64,000 nucleotides of DNA from Iodidimonas sp. SYSU 1G8 (GTDB taxonomy: Bacteria > Pseudomonadota > Alphaproteobacteria > SMXS01): assembly GCF_039655775.1 (NCBI RefSeq), contig NZ_JBBYXJ010000001.1, forward strand, positions 1,759,501 through 1,823,500, read 5' to 3'. The notes beneath the pieces were generated by a model, which was given only the letters and a program-made list of their open reading frames with translations, was not told the DNA's origin and did not search any database. How positions within the stretch are numbered: the first letter of the stretch is position 1; each line of letters opens with the position of its first letter. Positions 19,798-29,947 of the stretch are shown piece by piece. The position numbers and the translations under genes are program-made.

Positions 19798-19831
19798 TCG
19801 CGGCCTGATGCGTCAGCGCTTCAGGCCGCGA
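19798..19831 (-). promoter_or_regulatory. Strong hairpin over the stop codon of the glycosyltransferase gene
   Basis: A perfect 11-bp inverted repeat, TCGCGGCCTGA (19798-19808) and TCAGGCCGCGA (19821-19831), with a 12-base loop. It covers the last codons and the stop codon of the glycosyltransferase gene. No T-run follows on the minus strand, so it is not a standard intrinsic terminator; it could act in mRNA 3'-end stability or partial termination before the GST leader. Confidence 0.45.
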
Positions 19832-20858
19832 CCTCTAAAGGGGCCAGATTCTCCACGAATTGGCGGGTGCAGGCCTCCCAGCTGAACGCTTCGGCGAAGT
19901 CGAGGCAAGCCGCCCTGTCCAGCCTGAGCGCGCCTGCGATGGCCGTCGCCAGATCCTCGGACAGGCAGCCAACGGCGCCGCGATCGGCGCTGTCGCCGCG
20001 CGTGGCGCGTTCGCCGAGCACGTCGAGCGGCCCGGGCACCGGATAGGCCGCCACGGGTACACCGCACGCCAGCGCCTCGAGAATCACCAGGCCGAACGTG
20101 TCCGTCCTGCTGGGAAACACGAAGACGTCGCTCTGCGCGTAATACCGCGCCAGTTCCTCGCCCTGCTTGACGCCGGTGAACACCACGTCGGGATAGGCCT
20201 TGCGCAACTCGTCCAGCTGCGGGCCATCGCCGACGACCACCTTCGTGCCGGGCAGGTCGAGGCTGACGAAGGCTTCGAGATTCTTCTCGACCGCGACTCG
20301 CCCTACATAGGTGTAGACCGGTCGCAGCATGTCCATCGCGGTCTTTTCCTGCGGGCGGAACACCGCCATGTCGACGCCGCGCGAGAACAGCGCCGTGCGG
20401 CCGAACCCGCGTTCCTCAAGTTCGCGGCGCAGCGACTCCGTTGCCGCCATCACCCGGTCCGCCGGCTTGTGGAACCTACGCAGCATGGCATAACCCCAGG
20501 ACAGGGGCACATGAAACCGGGCGGAAATGTACTCGGCGAAGCGGGTATGGAACGCCGTAGTGAAAGACAGGTCTGCCTTGAGGCAGACGCCGCGCGCCGC
20601 CCATCCGAGCGGACCTTCCGTCGCGATATGAATGGCGTCCGGCTGAAATTCCGCCAACATCTGGCGCAGGCGGCGGCGCGGCAGGACGGCCAGCCTGATT
20701 TCCGGATAGGTCGGCATCGGCACGGTGCGGAACAGGTCGGGCGTGATCATCATCACGTCGTGCCCAAGCTTGAGCAGTTCCTTCCGGGTCGTGTCGAGCG
20801 TGCGTACGACGCCGTTTACCTGGGGAAACCAGGCATCGCTGACGATCGCGATTTTCAT
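19821..20858 (-). CDS. Glycosyltransferase family 1 (GT4 fold)
   Basis: A 345-residue GT-B glycosyltransferase close to GDP-mannose-dependent alpha-mannosyltransferases of the MgtA type. The N-terminal domain starts MKIAIVSDAWFPQVNGVVRTL, with acceptor-side 'AIHIATEGPLGWAARGVC' and 'TTAFHTRFAEYISAR'. The C-terminal domain shows FSRGVDMAVFRP, YVGRVAVEKNLE and the EX7E-type donor motif in TFGLVILEALACGVPVAAYP. It probably adds a hexose to a membrane lipid at the cytosolic face. The neighbours, an LpxH-like phosphoesterase just upstream on the same strand and a divergent lipid kinase, support a role in envelope lipid glycosylation. Donor sugar is not determined. Confidence 0.85.
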   Translation of the reverse strand: MKIAIVSDAWFPQVNGVVRTLDTTRKELLKLGHDVMMITPDLFRTVPMPTYPEIRLAVLPRRRLRQMLAEFQPDAIHIATEGPLGWAARGVCLKADLSFTTAFHTRFAEYISARFHVPLSWGYAMLRRFHKPADRVMAATESLRRELEERGFGRTALFSRGVDMAVFRPQEKTAMDMLRPVYTYVGRVAVEKNLEAFVSLDLPGTKVVVGDGPQLDELRKAYPDVVFTGVKQGEELARYYAQSDVFVFPSRTDTFGLVILEALACGVPVAAYPVPGPLDVLGERATRGDSADRGAVGCLSEDLATAIAGALRLDRAACLDFAEAFSWEACTRQFVENLAPLEVAA

Positions 20859-20907
20859 GGATCAACCTTGCGAGCGTGGGAGGATTGAGAGAAGGCGCGG
20901 CCCGTTT

Positions 20908-21837
20908 TCAGGCGAATATTTTTTCGCCATCGGCAGGCTCGGTCTTGCCGGCCAGATCGAAGCGTTCGACCACGTCCAGCCAGCGCAGGATCTCGAGGCG
21001 CCCGTCATGGTGTTCGACCAGGGCGGTACAGCTTTCGACCCAGTCGCCGTCGTTGCAGTACAGGACGCCGTTCATCTCGCGCATTTCCGCGTGATGGATG
21101 TGACCGCAGATCACGCCGTCCAGCCCGCGTTCGGCGCATTCCTGCGCCACGGCGACCTCGAAGCGGCTGATGAACTCGACCGCGTTCTTCACCTTGTGTT
21201 TCAGGTACGCCGACAGCGACCAGTACGAGTAACCGAGGCGGCGGCGTACCGCATTGACTACCCGGTTCACGGACAACGCCGCGTGATAGGCATGATCGCC
21301 GAGGAACGCCAGCCAGCGGGCATGCTTGACCACCGCGTCGAACGCGTCGCCGTGGAAGACCAGGAAGCGGCGACCGTCGGCGGTATAGTGGATCGTCTCG
21401 TTGGTCACCAGGACGCCGCCGAAGAAGTGGCCGGCGAAGTCGCGCAGCGCTTCGTCGTGATTGCCGGTGATGTAGATGATCTCGGTGCCCTTGCGCGCCT
21501 TGCGCAGCACCTTCTGCACCACGTCATTGTGTGCCTGTGGCCAGTACCAGCCCTTTTTCAGGCGCCACCCGTCGATGATGTCGCCGACGAGATAAAGCCT
21601 TTCGCACTCGGTATATTTCAGGAAATCGAGGAGATAGTCCGCCTGCGCCCCCTTGGTGCCGAGGTGAAGGTCGGAAATCCAGATACTCCGGTAGCGCAGC
21701 CCGCCTTCGTCCAGCAGCGGTTTCGGCAGGGCCACCTGCATGGCGCGCGGGCGACTGCCGCCGGCATTCCTTGCCGCCCTGGCCATCCAGCTGTCGCCCG
21801 GAATGTCCCGTCGCGATGTTTCTGCTTGTCGGATCAT
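20908..21837 (-). CDS. UDP-2,3-diacylglucosamine diphosphatase-like metallophosphoesterase
   Basis: A calcineurin-like phosphoesterase of about 309 residues. Metal ligands are seen in SDLHLG, GDIIDGW, GNHDE, FHGDAFD and CGHIHHAE, in the spacing of LpxH-type enzymes. True LpxH acts in lipid A synthesis; longer homologues like this are often annotated UDP-2,3-diacylglucosamine diphosphatase without proof. The start is unclear: the frame is open from a GTG at 21885, while the ATG at 21837 is chosen here; both leave a poorly conserved N-terminal extension of about 50 residues before the first metal motif. It lies 49 bp upstream of the glycosyltransferase on the same strand. Confidence 0.82.
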   Translation of the reverse strand: MIRQAETSRRDIPGDSWMARAARNAGGSRPRAMQVALPKPLLDEGGLRYRSIWISDLHLGTKGAQADYLLDFLKYTECERLYLVGDIIDGWRLKKGWYWPQAHNDVVQKVLRKARKGTEIIYITGNHDEALRDFAGHFFGGVLVTNETIHYTADGRRFLVFHGDAFDAVVKHARWLAFLGDHAYHAALSVNRVVNAVRRRLGYSYWSLSAYLKHKVKNAVEFISRFEVAVAQECAERGLDGVICGHIHHAEMREMNGVLYCNDGDWVESCTALVEHHDGRLEILRWLDVVERFDLAGKTEPADGEKIFA

Positions 21838-21853
21838 ATAACCGTAATCTTTC

Positions 21854-21882
21854 TTGCTATGATCCCGTTGCTCGCTTAATTC
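21854..21882 (+). promoter_or_regulatory. Candidate promoter of the lipid kinase gene
   Basis: Plus-strand TTGCTA (21854-21859) and TAATTC (21877-21882) with 17-base spacing in an AT-rich stretch, 36 bases before the lipid kinase ATG. The same AT-rich segment must also serve the divergent phosphoesterase gene. Confidence 0.35.
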
Positions 21883-21918
21883 CACCTCATCAAAATACCT
21901 GCCGGTAGTTACAGATTT

Positions 21919-22821
21919 ATGTCCAAGACAAACCAGAACGCGCCCACGCGACGATTTCTTGTGATTCTCAACCCCATCGCCGGTCGCCGGCGTCAGGTTT
22001 TCTTGGAAAAGACGCTCGACAATTTACGCGCCGCCGGTCTCGACCTCATCGTCGAGGCCACGACGGCACGCGGCGATGCCGAGGCCATCGCGCGCCGGGT
22101 TGCCAATGGGGCCGAAGACGTGGACGCCGTGATCGCCGCCGGCGGCGACGGCACCATCAACGAGGTGGCCAACGGGCTGGTGGGATCGGACATGCCGTTG
22201 GGCATCATTCCGATGGGCACCGCGAACGTCCTCGCGAGCGAGCTGGACATATCGCCCTGGTCGGGACCGGTGTCCGACGTTCTGATCAATGGTGTCGCCC
22301 GGCCGATCCGCATGGGAGATATCGATGGCCGCCGCTTCCTGATGATGGCGGGCATCGGCTACGACGCCCGCGTCGTCGCGCGCATCGACCTGAAGCTGAA
22401 GTACCGGTGGGGCAAGGCCGCCTATGGGCTGGCTGGATTGCTGGAATGGCTGGAGCCGCCGCGCGCGCCGTTCCATGTGGTGGTCGACGGGGAATCCCGT
22501 GAGACCGCCTGGGCGATCATCGCCAATGGCCGCCGATACGCGGGAAAATACATCGTCGCGCCCATGGCGCGGCTGGACGCGCCCTCAATGACCGTTTGCC
22601 TGATGCCGGGCACCGGCAAGCTGGACATGCTGCGCTATCTCGCGGCGATCGGACGCGGCCGCCTGGACCGCGAGAAGGACGTCACCTTCATCGAGGCCCG
22701 GGACATTCTGATCCCGGACGCACCGCACGCCATGGTCGAGATCGACGGCGATTTTCACGGCGCCGGACCGGTCAGGATCTCGCTGGCGGACGAGGTCCTG
22801 AACCTCATCCAGCCAGCCTGA
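21919..22821 (+). CDS. Diacylglycerol kinase family lipid kinase
   Basis: A 300-residue cytosolic lipid kinase of the DagK/YegS family. The ATP-binding motif GGDGTINEVANGL and the preceding 'VILNPIAGRRR'-type start are clear, and the C-terminal beta-sandwich contains 'HAMVEIDGDFHGAGPVRI'. Such enzymes phosphorylate diacylglycerol, sphingoid bases or related lipids. The neighbouring glycosyltransferase and phosphoesterase genes are consistent with membrane lipid metabolism. It ends 7 bp before the convergent hydroxyacyl-CoA dehydrogenase. Confidence 0.88.
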   Translation: MSKTNQNAPTRRFLVILNPIAGRRRQVFLEKTLDNLRAAGLDLIVEATTARGDAEAIARRVANGAEDVDAVIAAGGDGTINEVANGLVGSDMPLGIIPMGTANVLASELDISPWSGPVSDVLINGVARPIRMGDIDGRRFLMMAGIGYDARVVARIDLKLKYRWGKAAYGLAGLLEWLEPPRAPFHVVVDGESRETAWAIIANGRRYAGKYIVAPMARLDAPSMTVCLMPGTGKLDMLRYLAAIGRGRLDREKDVTFIEARDILIPDAPHAMVEIDGDFHGAGPVRISLADEVLNLIQPA

Positions 22822-22828
22822 TCCTGGT

Positions 22829-24337
22829 TCAGCCCTCCGGCGTCGTCAGCGACACGCCGAGCAGGGCACGGCGCTTCAGCCAGGCGCTCGGACGGTAGCG
22901 CGGATCGCCATAGAAGCTGTACATCGCCTCGAGGATGTCCAGCACGGTGCGCGCGCCGAGCGCGTCGCCGAATTCCAGCGGCCCCTTCGGATACCCGAGA
23001 CCAAGGCGCACGGCCGCGTTGATGTCGTCCGGCGTGGCGATGCGCTGCTGGGCGATCTCGCAGCCCACATTGACGATGCAGGCGATGACGCGCTGGGCGA
23101 TGAAGCCGGGGCTGTCGTGAATGACCGTGACCGCTTCGGCCGCCTTGGCGAACAGCGCGTGGGCGCCGTCGCGGATTTCCGGGCGGGTGACCGGCGTGGT
23201 CATCAGGGTACGGTGCGTGCCCAGGCCGAACAGCGGGTCGATGGCGACCGTGTTCGCCGGATCGATCGCCAGCTCGAGCGCGGTCGTCGTCGCGTCCTTG
23301 CCGACCGGCGAGATGATGTTGACCGTGTCGGCGCCCGGCACGTCGGCGATGGCGACGCCATTGGCCTTGGCCAGGTCGGCGACGATGGCCTGCACCTCGG
23401 GTGACGCCTTGGCGACCCAGACAGCCTTGGGCAGCGCCGTCGGCGCGGCCGCCCGCGCGAAGGTGCTGCGCTTGCCGTCCTCGTAGGAGTAGAAGCCTCG
23501 GCCCGTCTTGCGCCCATAGAGTCCGGCGGCGACACGCTGCGGCGCGAGGGGGTTCGGCACGTAACGCGGCTCGTTGAAGAACTGCTGCCAGATGCTGACC
23601 ATCACCGGGAACGAGACGTCGAGGCCGGTCAGATCGAGCAACTCGAACGCACCCATGCGGAACCCGCAGGCATCGCGCAGCACGTCATCGATCACGGGAT
23701 ACTCGGCCACGCCCTCGGACAGGATGCGGAAGCCCTCGGTGTAATAGGCGCGGCCGGCATGGTTGACGAGGAAGCCGGGCGTGTCCTTGGCGCCGACCGG
23801 ACGGTGCCCCATGGCGTTGGCCAGCGCGTTCAGGCGGTCGACGACCCAATCCTCGGTCATCAGCGCCTTCACCACCTCGACCACCTTCATCAGCGGCACC
23901 GGGTTGAAGAAATGGAAGCCCGCGACGCGGCCCGGCTTCTGGCAGGCGGCGGCGATGGCCGTCACGCTGAGAGAGGAGGTGTTGGTCGACAGGATGCAGT
24001 CGTCGGCGACGATGGCTTCCAGGTCGGAGAAGACCTTCTTCTTGACGTCCAGGTTTTCGAGGATCGCCTCGACCACCACCGTGCAGTCGGCGAAGCCCTC
24101 GAGCCCGTCGGCCAGCGTCAGATTGGCCTTGGCCGCGTCGGCGGCAGGCTTGTCCATCTGGCCCTTTTCGGCCGCGCGGTCGAGCATCTTGCCGATGAAG
24201 CCGGCCGCTTCGTCCATCGAGGCGCGGTTCATGTCGAACAGGCGGACCTGGCAGCCGGCCTGGAGGGCGATCTGGACGATGCCGCGCCCCATGGCGCCCG
24301 CGCCCAGGACGCCGACGATTTCATTCTGCTTGCTCAC
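22829..24337 (-). CDS. 3-hydroxyacyl-CoA dehydrogenase
   Basis: A 502-residue NAD-dependent enzyme of the PaaH/Hbd type, with an N-terminal Rossmann domain (GVLGAGAMGRGIVQIALQAG), the 'HFFNPVPLMKVVEVV' catalytic His segment, a first 3HCDH C-terminal domain (about 185-285) and a second one near the end (IHDSPGFIAQRVIACIVN to 'LGLGYPKGPLEFGDALGA'). It oxidises 3-hydroxyacyl-CoA to 3-oxoacyl-CoA in fatty acid or phenylacetate breakdown. The length and duplicated C-terminal domain fit the PaaH subgroup better than short Hbd. No other beta-oxidation gene is adjacent. Divergent from the sulfurtransferase. Confidence 0.9.
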   Translation of the reverse strand: MSKQNEIVGVLGAGAMGRGIVQIALQAGCQVRLFDMNRASMDEAAGFIGKMLDRAAEKGQMDKPAADAAKANLTLADGLEGFADCTVVVEAILENLDVKKKVFSDLEAIVADDCILSTNTSSLSVTAIAAACQKPGRVAGFHFFNPVPLMKVVEVVKALMTEDWVVDRLNALANAMGHRPVGAKDTPGFLVNHAGRAYYTEGFRILSEGVAEYPVIDDVLRDACGFRMGAFELLDLTGLDVSFPVMVSIWQQFFNEPRYVPNPLAPQRVAAGLYGRKTGRGFYSYEDGKRSTFARAAAPTALPKAVWVAKASPEVQAIVADLAKANGVAIADVPGADTVNIISPVGKDATTTALELAIDPANTVAIDPLFGLGTHRTLMTTPVTRPEIRDGAHALFAKAAEAVTVIHDSPGFIAQRVIACIVNVGCEIAQQRIATPDDINAAVRLGLGYPKGPLEFGDALGARTVLDILEAMYSFYGDPRYRPSAWLKRRALLGVSLTTPEG

Positions 24338-24472
24338 GAGATCCCCCGTTCGTTCGGCTCAATTCGGATGGTTGGGGTTCATAGCACAGGCAATTCGGCA
24401 GGTCCAAGCGCCTCGGCTGCGGATTCCCGCCGCCATATCCGTTATGCTGTCGGACACTCTGGGGAGAACGCG

Positions 24473-25333
24473 ATGACCGACATGCAAGGCGATCTGGTGG
24501 AAACCGGCTGGCTGACCGGACATTTGAACGATGACAATCTGCGCGTCTATGACTGCACCGTGTTCCTGACGCCCAAGGGCGACGGTACGGTGAGCATCGA
24601 AAGCGGCCGGGCGCACTGGCAGGAAGGCCACATCCCGGGCTCTGGCTTCCTCGATCTGGTGGAAGATCTGTCCGACACCACGCAGGCGCTGCGCTTCATG
24701 ATGCCGCCCGCCGAGAAATTCGCGAAAGCCATGAGCGAGGCCGGCCTGGGCGACGACTGCCGCGCCGTCCTCTATTGTGCCGGCCCGCCCATGTGGGCGA
24801 CGCGCGTCTGGTGGATGCTGCGGGCCTTCGGTTTCGACAACGCCGCCGTGCTCAATGGCGGCTGGACCAAGTGGAAATCCGAAGGCCTGCCCATCTCCAC
24901 CGAACCGCCATCCTACGAACCGGCCACATTCACCCCGCGACCGCGCCCGGGCCTGTTCGTCGGCAAGGACGAGGTCGCCGCCGCCATCGAGGACGGGCAG
25001 ACCTGCGTGCTGAATACCCTCTCGCGCGACTTGCACGCGGGCAAGGTCGCCATGGGACCGCGCGCCGGGCGGATCGCCGGCAGCGACAACCTTCCCGCCA
25101 TGGACCTTCTGGGCGAGGACCTGCGTCTGCTGGACGATCCGGCGCTGATGGAGCGGCTAGGCGGCATCGGCGCCGATCCGGATCGCCGGATCATCACCTA
25201 TTGCGGCGGCGGCATCGCCGCGACGCTGACCGCCTTTGCGCTGACCCGGCTGGGACACGACAAGGTCGCGGTCTATGACGGGTCGCTGTCCGAATGGTCG
25301 GCCGACCCCTCCGCGCCCATGGAAACCGGATAA
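24473..25333 (+). CDS. sseA: Thiosulfate/3-mercaptopyruvate sulfurtransferase
   Basis: A 286-residue tandem rhodanese-domain protein. The first, inactive rhodanese domain covers about 1-140 and contains 'HWQEGHIPGSGFLDLVEDLS'. The second (about 160-286) contains the active-site loop TYCGGGIAAT with the persulfide-forming Cys. The loop is CGGGIA rather than the CGSGVTA typical of mercaptopyruvate sulfurtransferases, so substrate preference is open. Cytosolic, no signal peptide. The frame is open far upstream, but the ATG at 24473 with GGGGAGAACG before it is the only family-like start. Confidence 0.88.
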   Translation: MTDMQGDLVETGWLTGHLNDDNLRVYDCTVFLTPKGDGTVSIESGRAHWQEGHIPGSGFLDLVEDLSDTTQALRFMMPPAEKFAKAMSEAGLGDDCRAVLYCAGPPMWATRVWWMLRAFGFDNAAVLNGGWTKWKSEGLPISTEPPSYEPATFTPRPRPGLFVGKDEVAAAIEDGQTCVLNTLSRDLHAGKVAMGPRAGRIAGSDNLPAMDLLGEDLRLLDDPALMERLGGIGADPDRRIITYCGGGIAATLTAFALTRLGHDKVAVYDGSLSEWSADPSAPMETG

Positions 25334-25406
25334 GCAGTCGCGGCGACGAAAAATCACGGCGTCCCCTCGCAGTCGGCGTTCGGAAAACCTACTTAAGTTT
25401 CCGGTG

Positions 25407-25495
25407 TATAACGGCTGGTCCTGACGGACCCGCAATGATTTCACGCCTCCGCCCCGCTGCGGATGTTACCCTGTCCCGCCGGCGGCTTTCCGCCG
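25407..25495 (+). promoter_or_regulatory. Candidate extended -10 promoter and leader hairpin of the antiporter gene
   Basis: In the 193-bp gap before the antiporter gene I see an extended -10 TGTATAAC (25405-25412) without a clear -35. Further on is a 6-bp perfect hairpin CGGCGG-CTTT-CCGCCG (25480-25495), 31 bases before the start codon. No known riboswitch was recognised. Confidence 0.3.
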
Positions 25496-25526
25496 CTCCA
25501 GCAACCGAGGATCACAGAACCGTCCG

Positions 25527-27379
<1,853 letters not shown>

Positions 27380-27383
<4 letters not shown>

Positions 27384-27766
27384 AGTTTGGCGACCCCGTC
27401 GATCTCGACGATCAGATCGCGGTGAGACAGCTCGCGGACGCCAATGGCCGTCCAGGTGGGATAAGGGTCGTTGACATAGCGGTCCTTGACCTCCGCGAAC
27501 AGCGCGATGCTGTGTTGCAGCTCGATGTGATAGCTCTTCATCTCGACGAGATTGTCGAAGGTGGCGCCGACCTCGTCGAGGATCGCCTTCATGTTCTCGA
27601 AGCAGAGCTCGAACTGGGCTTCGTGATTTCGCGGAATGCCGCCTTCCGGCATGATGCCGAGGGCGCCCGAGATGTAGAGCGTGTCGCCGACCAGCAGGCC
27701 GGGAGAATAATGCCAGTTGTCGTGCAGACTTTTCAGCCTGTCGGGGACGATCATCTTCTTGTGCAT
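27380..27766 (-). CDS. RidA family protein
   Basis: A 128-residue member of the YjgF/YER057c/UK114 family, small trimeric proteins that include RidA, which hydrolyses reactive enamine/imine intermediates, and other deaminase-like members. 'GDTLYISGALGIMPEGG' and 'FENMKAILDEVGATFDNLVE' are family patterns. The Arg that binds the carboxylate in RidA (usually in a C-terminal VR-LP context) is not obvious; here the region reads 'WTAIGVRELSHRDLIVEI', with Arg in VREL. A strong GAAGAGGAGCG ribosome binding site marks the ATG at 27766. Downstream of two SDR genes on the same strand. Confidence 0.85.
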
Positions 27767-27786
27767 GACACGCTCCTCTTCGCGGT

Positions 27787-28548
27787 TCAAAGCCCTCCGG
27801 TGACCGGCAGGATCTGGCCCGTGACCCAGCCGGACGCGGGCGAGCCTAGGTAAACAACGGCGGCGCCGATATCCGACGGCGTGCCGAAACGGCCCGCCGG
27901 AATGTTCACTTTCTCGAGCAGGCCGGGCAGACCCGACTCGTCGATGCCCAAGGCGTTCATCACAACCTCGGTCGGAATCCACGCCGGTTCGATGGCATTA
28001 ACGCGAATGCGCGGCGCCAACTCGCGCGCGAAGGTCTCGGTCAGACTGTTCACGGCGGCCTTGGCCGCGCCGTAATGCCCGCTGCCGGGCACCGGTCCCC
28101 GCGCCGCGCGCGAGGAAATGTTGATGACCGCGCCGCCATCCTGCATGCGCTTGACCGCCGCGACCGTGCCGGCCCAGACGGCGGTCAGGTTGACGTCCAT
28201 GCAGTGCCGCCAGGCATCGGGCGACGCGCCCGTCAGCGGCCCCATATAGGTCGAGCCGCCCGCGTTGTTCACCCAGATGTTCAGGCCGCCGAACGTATCG
28301 ATCGCTGCCTTGGCGAGCGCATCGAGCGCATCGCTGTCGGTGACATCTGTCGGCACGGCGATCGCCTTGCCGCCCTTGGCGACGATATCGGCGGCGACGG
28401 CATCGATGTCGTCCTTGCGCCGCGCGGCGAGCACCACCGCCGCGCCCGCTTCGGACAGGGCGTGAGCGATCCCCTCGCCGATGCCCCGGCCGCCGCCGGT
28501 GATGACCGCCACCTGTCCGTCGAGCCGGTACTGATCGAGGATGCTCAT
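27787..28548 (-). CDS. Short-chain dehydrogenase/reductase, second of a tandem pair
   Basis: A 253-residue classical SDR with TGGGRGIGEG cofactor motif, NNAG, NISSRAARG and HYGAAK catalytic residues, and 'GWVTGQILPVTGG' at the end. The ATG at 28548 overlaps the stop of the upstream SDR by one base (TGATG). Its N-terminus (LDQYRLDGQVAVITGGGRG) is nearly identical to that of the upstream SDR and similarity continues to the C-terminus, so the pair arose by tandem duplication. It lies 20 bp before RidA. The reaction is unknown; similarity is to 3-oxoacyl-ACP reductase-like and gluconate dehydrogenase-like SDRs. Confidence 0.88.
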   Translation of the reverse strand: MSILDQYRLDGQVAVITGGGRGIGEGIAHALSEAGAAVVLAARRKDDIDAVAADIVAKGGKAIAVPTDVTDSDALDALAKAAIDTFGGLNIWVNNAGGSTYMGPLTGASPDAWRHCMDVNLTAVWAGTVAAVKRMQDGGAVINISSRAARGPVPGSGHYGAAKAAVNSLTETFARELAPRIRVNAIEPAWIPTEVVMNALGIDESGLPGLLEKVNIPAGRFGTPSDIGAAVVYLGSPASGWVTGQILPVTGGL

Positions 28549-29312
28549 CAATGACCTCCGGTCACGGGCAGCATCTGCCCGGTCACCCAGCCCGAGGCAG
28601 GCGAGCACAGATAGACGACGGCGGCGCCGATATCCTGCGGCCTGCCGAAGGTGCCCATGGGAATGGCGAGCTGTTTGGCCAACGCCGGCAAGCCGGCTTC
28701 GTCGGCCACGCCCAGCGCCGCCATCATCACCTCGGTCGGGATGTAGCCCGGCATGATGGCGTTGACCCTGATCTTCGGCGCCAGTTCACGGGCGAAGGTT
28801 TCGGTCAGACTGTTCACGGCGGCCTTGGCGGCGCCGTAGTGGCCGCTCCCCGGGATCGGCCCGCGCGCCACCAGCGACGAGATATTGACGATCGAGCCGC
28901 CCTCGCTCATGCGCTTTACGGCAGCCAGCGTCGCCGCCCAGACGGCGGTGATATTCAAGTCGATACAGTCCTGCCAGTCCTGCGGCGACAATTCGGTCAG
29001 CGGCCCCATGGCGCGCGATCCGCCGGCATTGTTCACCAGGATGCTCAGCGTGCCGAATTCGTCGACCGCCGCCTGCGCCAGCGCCTCGAGCGCCTGCGAG
29101 TTGGTCACGTCGGTGGGCACCGCCAGCGCCTTGCCGCCCTTGGTCCTGATGTCGGCCGCCACCTTTTCCACCTCGGCGCCGCGCCGCGCGGCGACCACGA
29201 CCGCCGCGCCCGCATCAGACAGCGCATGCGCGATTCCCTCGCCGAGACCGCGTCCACCGCCAGTGACGACGGCAACCTGGCCATCCAGCCGATACTGGTC
29301 CAGAACTCCCAT
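28548..29312 (-). CDS. Short-chain dehydrogenase/reductase, first of a tandem pair
   Basis: A 254-residue classical SDR with TGGGRGLGEG, NNAGGSRAMG, NISSLVARG and HYGAAKAAV motifs. Two ATG codons lie at 29318 and 29312; GGGGAG directly abuts the first and sits six bases from the second, and the second also aligns with the start of the neighbouring paralogue, so 29312 is chosen. It probably leads a three-gene transcript SDR-SDR-RidA. The gene duplicated next to it differs mainly in surface loops. Confidence 0.88.
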   Translation of the reverse strand: MGVLDQYRLDGQVAVVTGGGRGLGEGIAHALSDAGAAVVVAARRGAEVEKVAADIRTKGGKALAVPTDVTNSQALEALAQAAVDEFGTLSILVNNAGGSRAMGPLTELSPQDWQDCIDLNITAVWAATLAAVKRMSEGGSIVNISSLVARGPIPGSGHYGAAKAAVNSLTETFARELAPKIRVNAIMPGYIPTEVMMAALGVADEAGLPALAKQLAIPMGTFGRPQDIGAAVVYLCSPASGWVTGQMLPVTGGH

Positions 29313-29449
29313 AAGCATCTCCCCGTTTTCCCCGAGTCAGCTTAGCACAATGCCGGCGGCGGCCACCCGAAAACGCCCGCCGATGGGAAATGGCGCCGCG
29401 GCACCGTATATCCTGTCGGGAGGGGTGCTCGCGAACGGGAGAGAACACC

Positions 29450-29944
29450 ATGTCGAGACGGTCAATGGCCCTGTTGCCGGCTGCCATGCTGGCGCTGGGC
29501 TTGTCTATGTCGGCGCTGGCGGCGCCGGCAGACGCGCCGGAAGGCGCACCCGCGCCCACGCGCGCGCCCGGCGTGCCCGCCCAGGCCGCGCCGCCCGGCA
29601 AACAGGTCGATGCCTCGGACGTCACGGTCCATATCGGCTTCACGCCCGCCATGAAGGAATCCATTCGCACCTTCTACAAGGGCAAGGGCTGTCCCAAGGG
29701 CGAGGCGGCGCCGCAGGCGGGCTGCATCCCGCGCACCGATCCCGCGGCGACGCCGCGATATGGCGTCGGAAAGCCGCTCCCACGGGGAATCGAGGTCACG
29801 GCTCTGCCCAAGCCGCTGGCAGGTTCCATGGCCGCGCCGAAGGGCTACCGCTTCGGCCTGGTGGACGGCGACGTGCTGATGCTGGCGGAGGACGACAAGC
29901 GTGTCGCCGACCGTTATCCCGCCATCGATCCAGCGGCGCCTTGA
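29450..29944 (+). CDS. Secreted protein of unknown function (RcnB/DUF1236-like C-terminus)
   Basis: A 164-residue protein with a clear Sec signal peptide (basic MSRRS, hydrophobic core to ALAAPADA). A Pro/Ala-rich linker and a Cys-containing middle (KGKGCPKGEAAPQAGCIPR, two Cys that could form a disulfide) follow. The C-terminal pattern 'GKPLPRGIEVTALPKPL' then 'GYRFGLVDGDVLMLAEDDKR' resembles the small periplasmic RcnB/DUF1236-type domain, in which an LP turn is followed by a two-strand unit. The assignment is by pattern only. Convergent with the AroQ-PheC gene, 3 bp apart. Start chosen for the signal peptide. Confidence 0.65.
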   Translation: MSRRSMALLPAAMLALGLSMSALAAPADAPEGAPAPTRAPGVPAQAAPPGKQVDASDVTVHIGFTPAMKESIRTFYKGKGCPKGEAAPQAGCIPRTDPAATPRYGVGKPLPRGIEVTALPKPLAGSMAAPKGYRFGLVDGDVLMLAEDDKRVADRYPAIDPAAP

Positions 29945-29947
29945 GCG

